DNA of 64,000 nt, from contig NZ_ASWE01000003.1 of NCBI RefSeq assembly GCF_000407505.1, forward strand, positions 699,695-763,694. The letters run 5' to 3'. Shown here piece by piece: positions 62,549 through 64,000 of the stretch; position 1 is the stretch's first letter; each line of letters begins with the position of its first letter. Source of the DNA: Enterococcus phoeniculicola ATCC BAA-412 (GTDB lineage: Bacteria; Bacillota; Bacilli; Lactobacillales; Enterococcaceae). A program made the position numbers and the translations under genes. The notes beneath the pieces were generated by a model that was given only the letters and a program-made list of their open reading frames with translations, had not been told where the DNA came from and did no database searches.

Positions 62549-62911
62549 TTGGGGGACAAAAGAGTCGCTGGTACAATTATGTTGCATTTGGAGGATGGTT
62601 CAAAAAAATTTTTGATGCATTCAGTTGGAAGTTCAAAAGAGTTAGCTATTGCAAATTTTTCAGCAGAGCAAACTGGTTTAGCCAATATTTTAAATTTGTT
62701 GACTGAAACGGTTAATATCGATGTAAATGAAATCAATTTAGTAGAATTAACAAACACACATATTATGAAGGAAAATATCCCACTGTTTGTATTTGAGACG
62801 CAAGCAGAAAAGCAAACCAATGAGCTTTCGGAAGGGTACGGCTGGGAAGAACCTTCTGTGATGAGAGAAGTTTTAGGATCTTATGACTTTGAAGGTGTGC
62901 CATTTTTTTAA
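62549..62911 (+). CDS. Conserved-looking protein of unknown function
   Basis: The 120-residue protein has an N-terminal beta-rich part (AGTIMLHLEDGSKKFLMH), a central amphipathic stretch and an acidic C-terminus ending GSYDFEGVPFF. No signal peptide or membrane helix is seen. I do not recognise the family. The TTG at 62549, five bases after GAGGTGG, is preferred over a TTG at 62531 that lies before that site. It is monocistronic with a terminator at 62921-62960. Confidence 0.65.
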   Translation: MGDKRVAGTIMLHLEDGSKKFLMHSVGSSKELAIANFSAEQTGLANILNLLTETVNIDVNEINLVELTNTHIMKENIPLFVFETQAEKQTNELSEGYGWEEPSVMREVLGSYDFEGVPFF

Positions 62912-62920
62912 AGAGTAAAG

Positions 62921-62960
62921 AAAAAAGACAAGTCCATTTTGTTGGGCTTGTCTTTTTTTT
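62921..62960 (+). terminator. Rho-independent terminator
   Basis: AAAAAAGACAAGTCC pairs with GGGCTTGTCTTTTTT, followed by Ts. From here to the first rrn promoter (63234) the sequence is AT-rich with no gene I can support. Confidence 0.9.
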
Positions 62961-63233
62961 GAAAAGAATTTACCGAATGTTCTTTTAACATTATAGAGTT
63001 TTTTTAATCTAAAGGCATATAATTATATGTTATTCTATTTAATAGAGTGTCTATTTGTTTGAAAGACGAATATTTTAAATAAAGCGAGTGAATGCAATTA
63101 AAAATGCTTAGAAAGATAACTAAAAAAGGCTTGACCGAATAGCCTTTCCATGCTAAATTATTATATGTTGATGAGGAGAAAGTATTGCTTTTTTCTGCTC
63201 GTTTTTTATTTGAAAAAACTTTTCAAATAATTC

Positions 63234-63262
63234 TTGACGTTGAAGATTCAACGTGATAGAAT
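63234..63262 (+). promoter_or_regulatory. rrn promoter P1
   Basis: TTGACG and TAGAAT are 17 bases apart, preceded by an A/T-rich UP-element-like tract. AAGTCGCT starts four bases after the -10 box. Confidence 0.75.
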
Positions 63263-63331
63263 AACAAAGTCGCTCGAGAGAGATGACTGGATAACAGTTG
63301 ATAAATCAATAAAATTTATTTAAAAAAGTTG

Positions 63332-63360
63332 TTGACAAATAACAACGAACCTGTTATTCT
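63332..63360 (+). promoter_or_regulatory. rrn promoter P2
   Basis: TTGACA and TATTCT are 17 bases apart. AAGTTGCTGAAACA starts four bases after the -10 box and is repeated exactly after P3; the predicted start is a G. Confidence 0.8.
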
Positions 63361-63428
63361 GATTAAGTTGCTGAAACAAGCGCATGACTTTCTGAAAAGA
63401 AGTTAAAAAACTTTTGTAAAAAAAACAG

Positions 63429-63457
63429 TTGACAATCACTTGTCTAGCTGATATGAT
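63429..63457 (+). promoter_or_regulatory. rrn promoter P3
   Basis: TTGACA and TATGAT are 17 bases apart, followed four bases later by the same AAGTTGCTGAAACA as P2. Confidence 0.85.
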
Positions 63458-63486
63458 ATAAAAGTTGCTGAAACAGCACGGTAGAC

Positions 63487-63505
63487 CTTTGAAAACTGAA
63501 CAAAG
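63487..63505 (+). promoter_or_regulatory. rrn leader antitermination region (boxA-like)
   Basis: CTTTGAAAACTGAACAAAG is the usual leader segment before Firmicutes 16S genes and carries the boxA-like core for Nus-dependent antitermination. The rest of the leader runs to about 63620. Confidence 0.65.
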
Positions 63506-63620
63506 TAAGACAAACCAAATGTGTAGTGTGTACTTGATTTATCAAGTCACAAACATTTAACAAGCAAGCAATATGCTAGCAAACAAATTGAGCTTAACAA
63601 TCGAAAGATTGTTCTAACTT

Positions 63621-64000
<380 letters not shown>

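Noticed and set aside
62961..63620. tRNA genes near the rrn operon
   Set aside because: No cloverleaf or TTCRANY-type T-arm is visible upstream of 16S; any tRNAs would lie beyond the right edge.

Overview
The window is a low-GC Firmicutes chromosome segment. It ends in the first ~380 bases of a 16S rRNA gene whose variable-region-1 hairpin and flanking bases look enterococcal. The gene content agrees: asd-dapA-RNase J2, luxS, the yutD/yutF/yutG-type block, a Mga-like regulator, DUF1659/DUF2922 proteins and a cell-wall-anchored surface protein. I place it in Enterococcus without naming a species. The chromosome runs through without a plasmid or phage module; the only clear mobile element is one ISL3-family insertion sequence.

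Left part (1-22.6 kb), accessory in character: the start of an unidentified minus-strand gene; a DapA-family lyase with a YheO-like PAS/HTH regulator; a ComK-like gene divergent from a sigma-70-like gene that heads a DUF1659-DUF2922 pair; a well-formed candidate small RNA; an XRE-TPR regulator; and a headless LacI/GntR-type regulator. A 2333-residue surface adhesin follows, with five collagen-binding-type and twelve SpaA/Cna-B-type repeats and an LPQTN sorting motif. Next come a YfcC-family transporter, a Mga-like regulator, LOG and MazG-like enzymes, galactose mutarotase, an esterase, a CsbD protein and an RsgA paralogue preceded by a 30-codon overlapping ORF.

Middle (22.7-43.8 kb): a MacB/FtsX-type ABC pair, luxS, asd-dapA-rnjB, and an eight-gene sugar operon: binding protein, two permeases, GH36-like, GH65, LacI regulator, DUF1189 protein and GH13. 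The operon has an 18-bp palindromic operator and a CcpA cre site. It imports an alpha-glucoside or related oligosaccharide and splits it by phosphorolysis and hydrolysis, but it has no transport ATPase and no beta-phosphoglucomutase. A 1514-bp ISL3 element with an 8-bp target duplication lies downstream, followed by a DHA2-type drug transporter.

Right part (44-64 kb), mostly housekeeping: ytkL-ytoI-nrnA, a TetR-controlled ABC exporter, phnA, a YugP-like protease, 4.5S RNA with tadA, a PucR-type regulator, ogt, yunD-yutD-yutF-membrane protein, pgpA, yuzB, FNR, cyclophilin, PatB, an S1-domain protein, and an rrn operon driven by three tandem promoters.

A composite intergenic repeat ending in a strong terminator hairpin recurs at least five times, and the insertion sequence landed inside one copy. 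All functions are read from sequence motifs and gene order; no database search was run.
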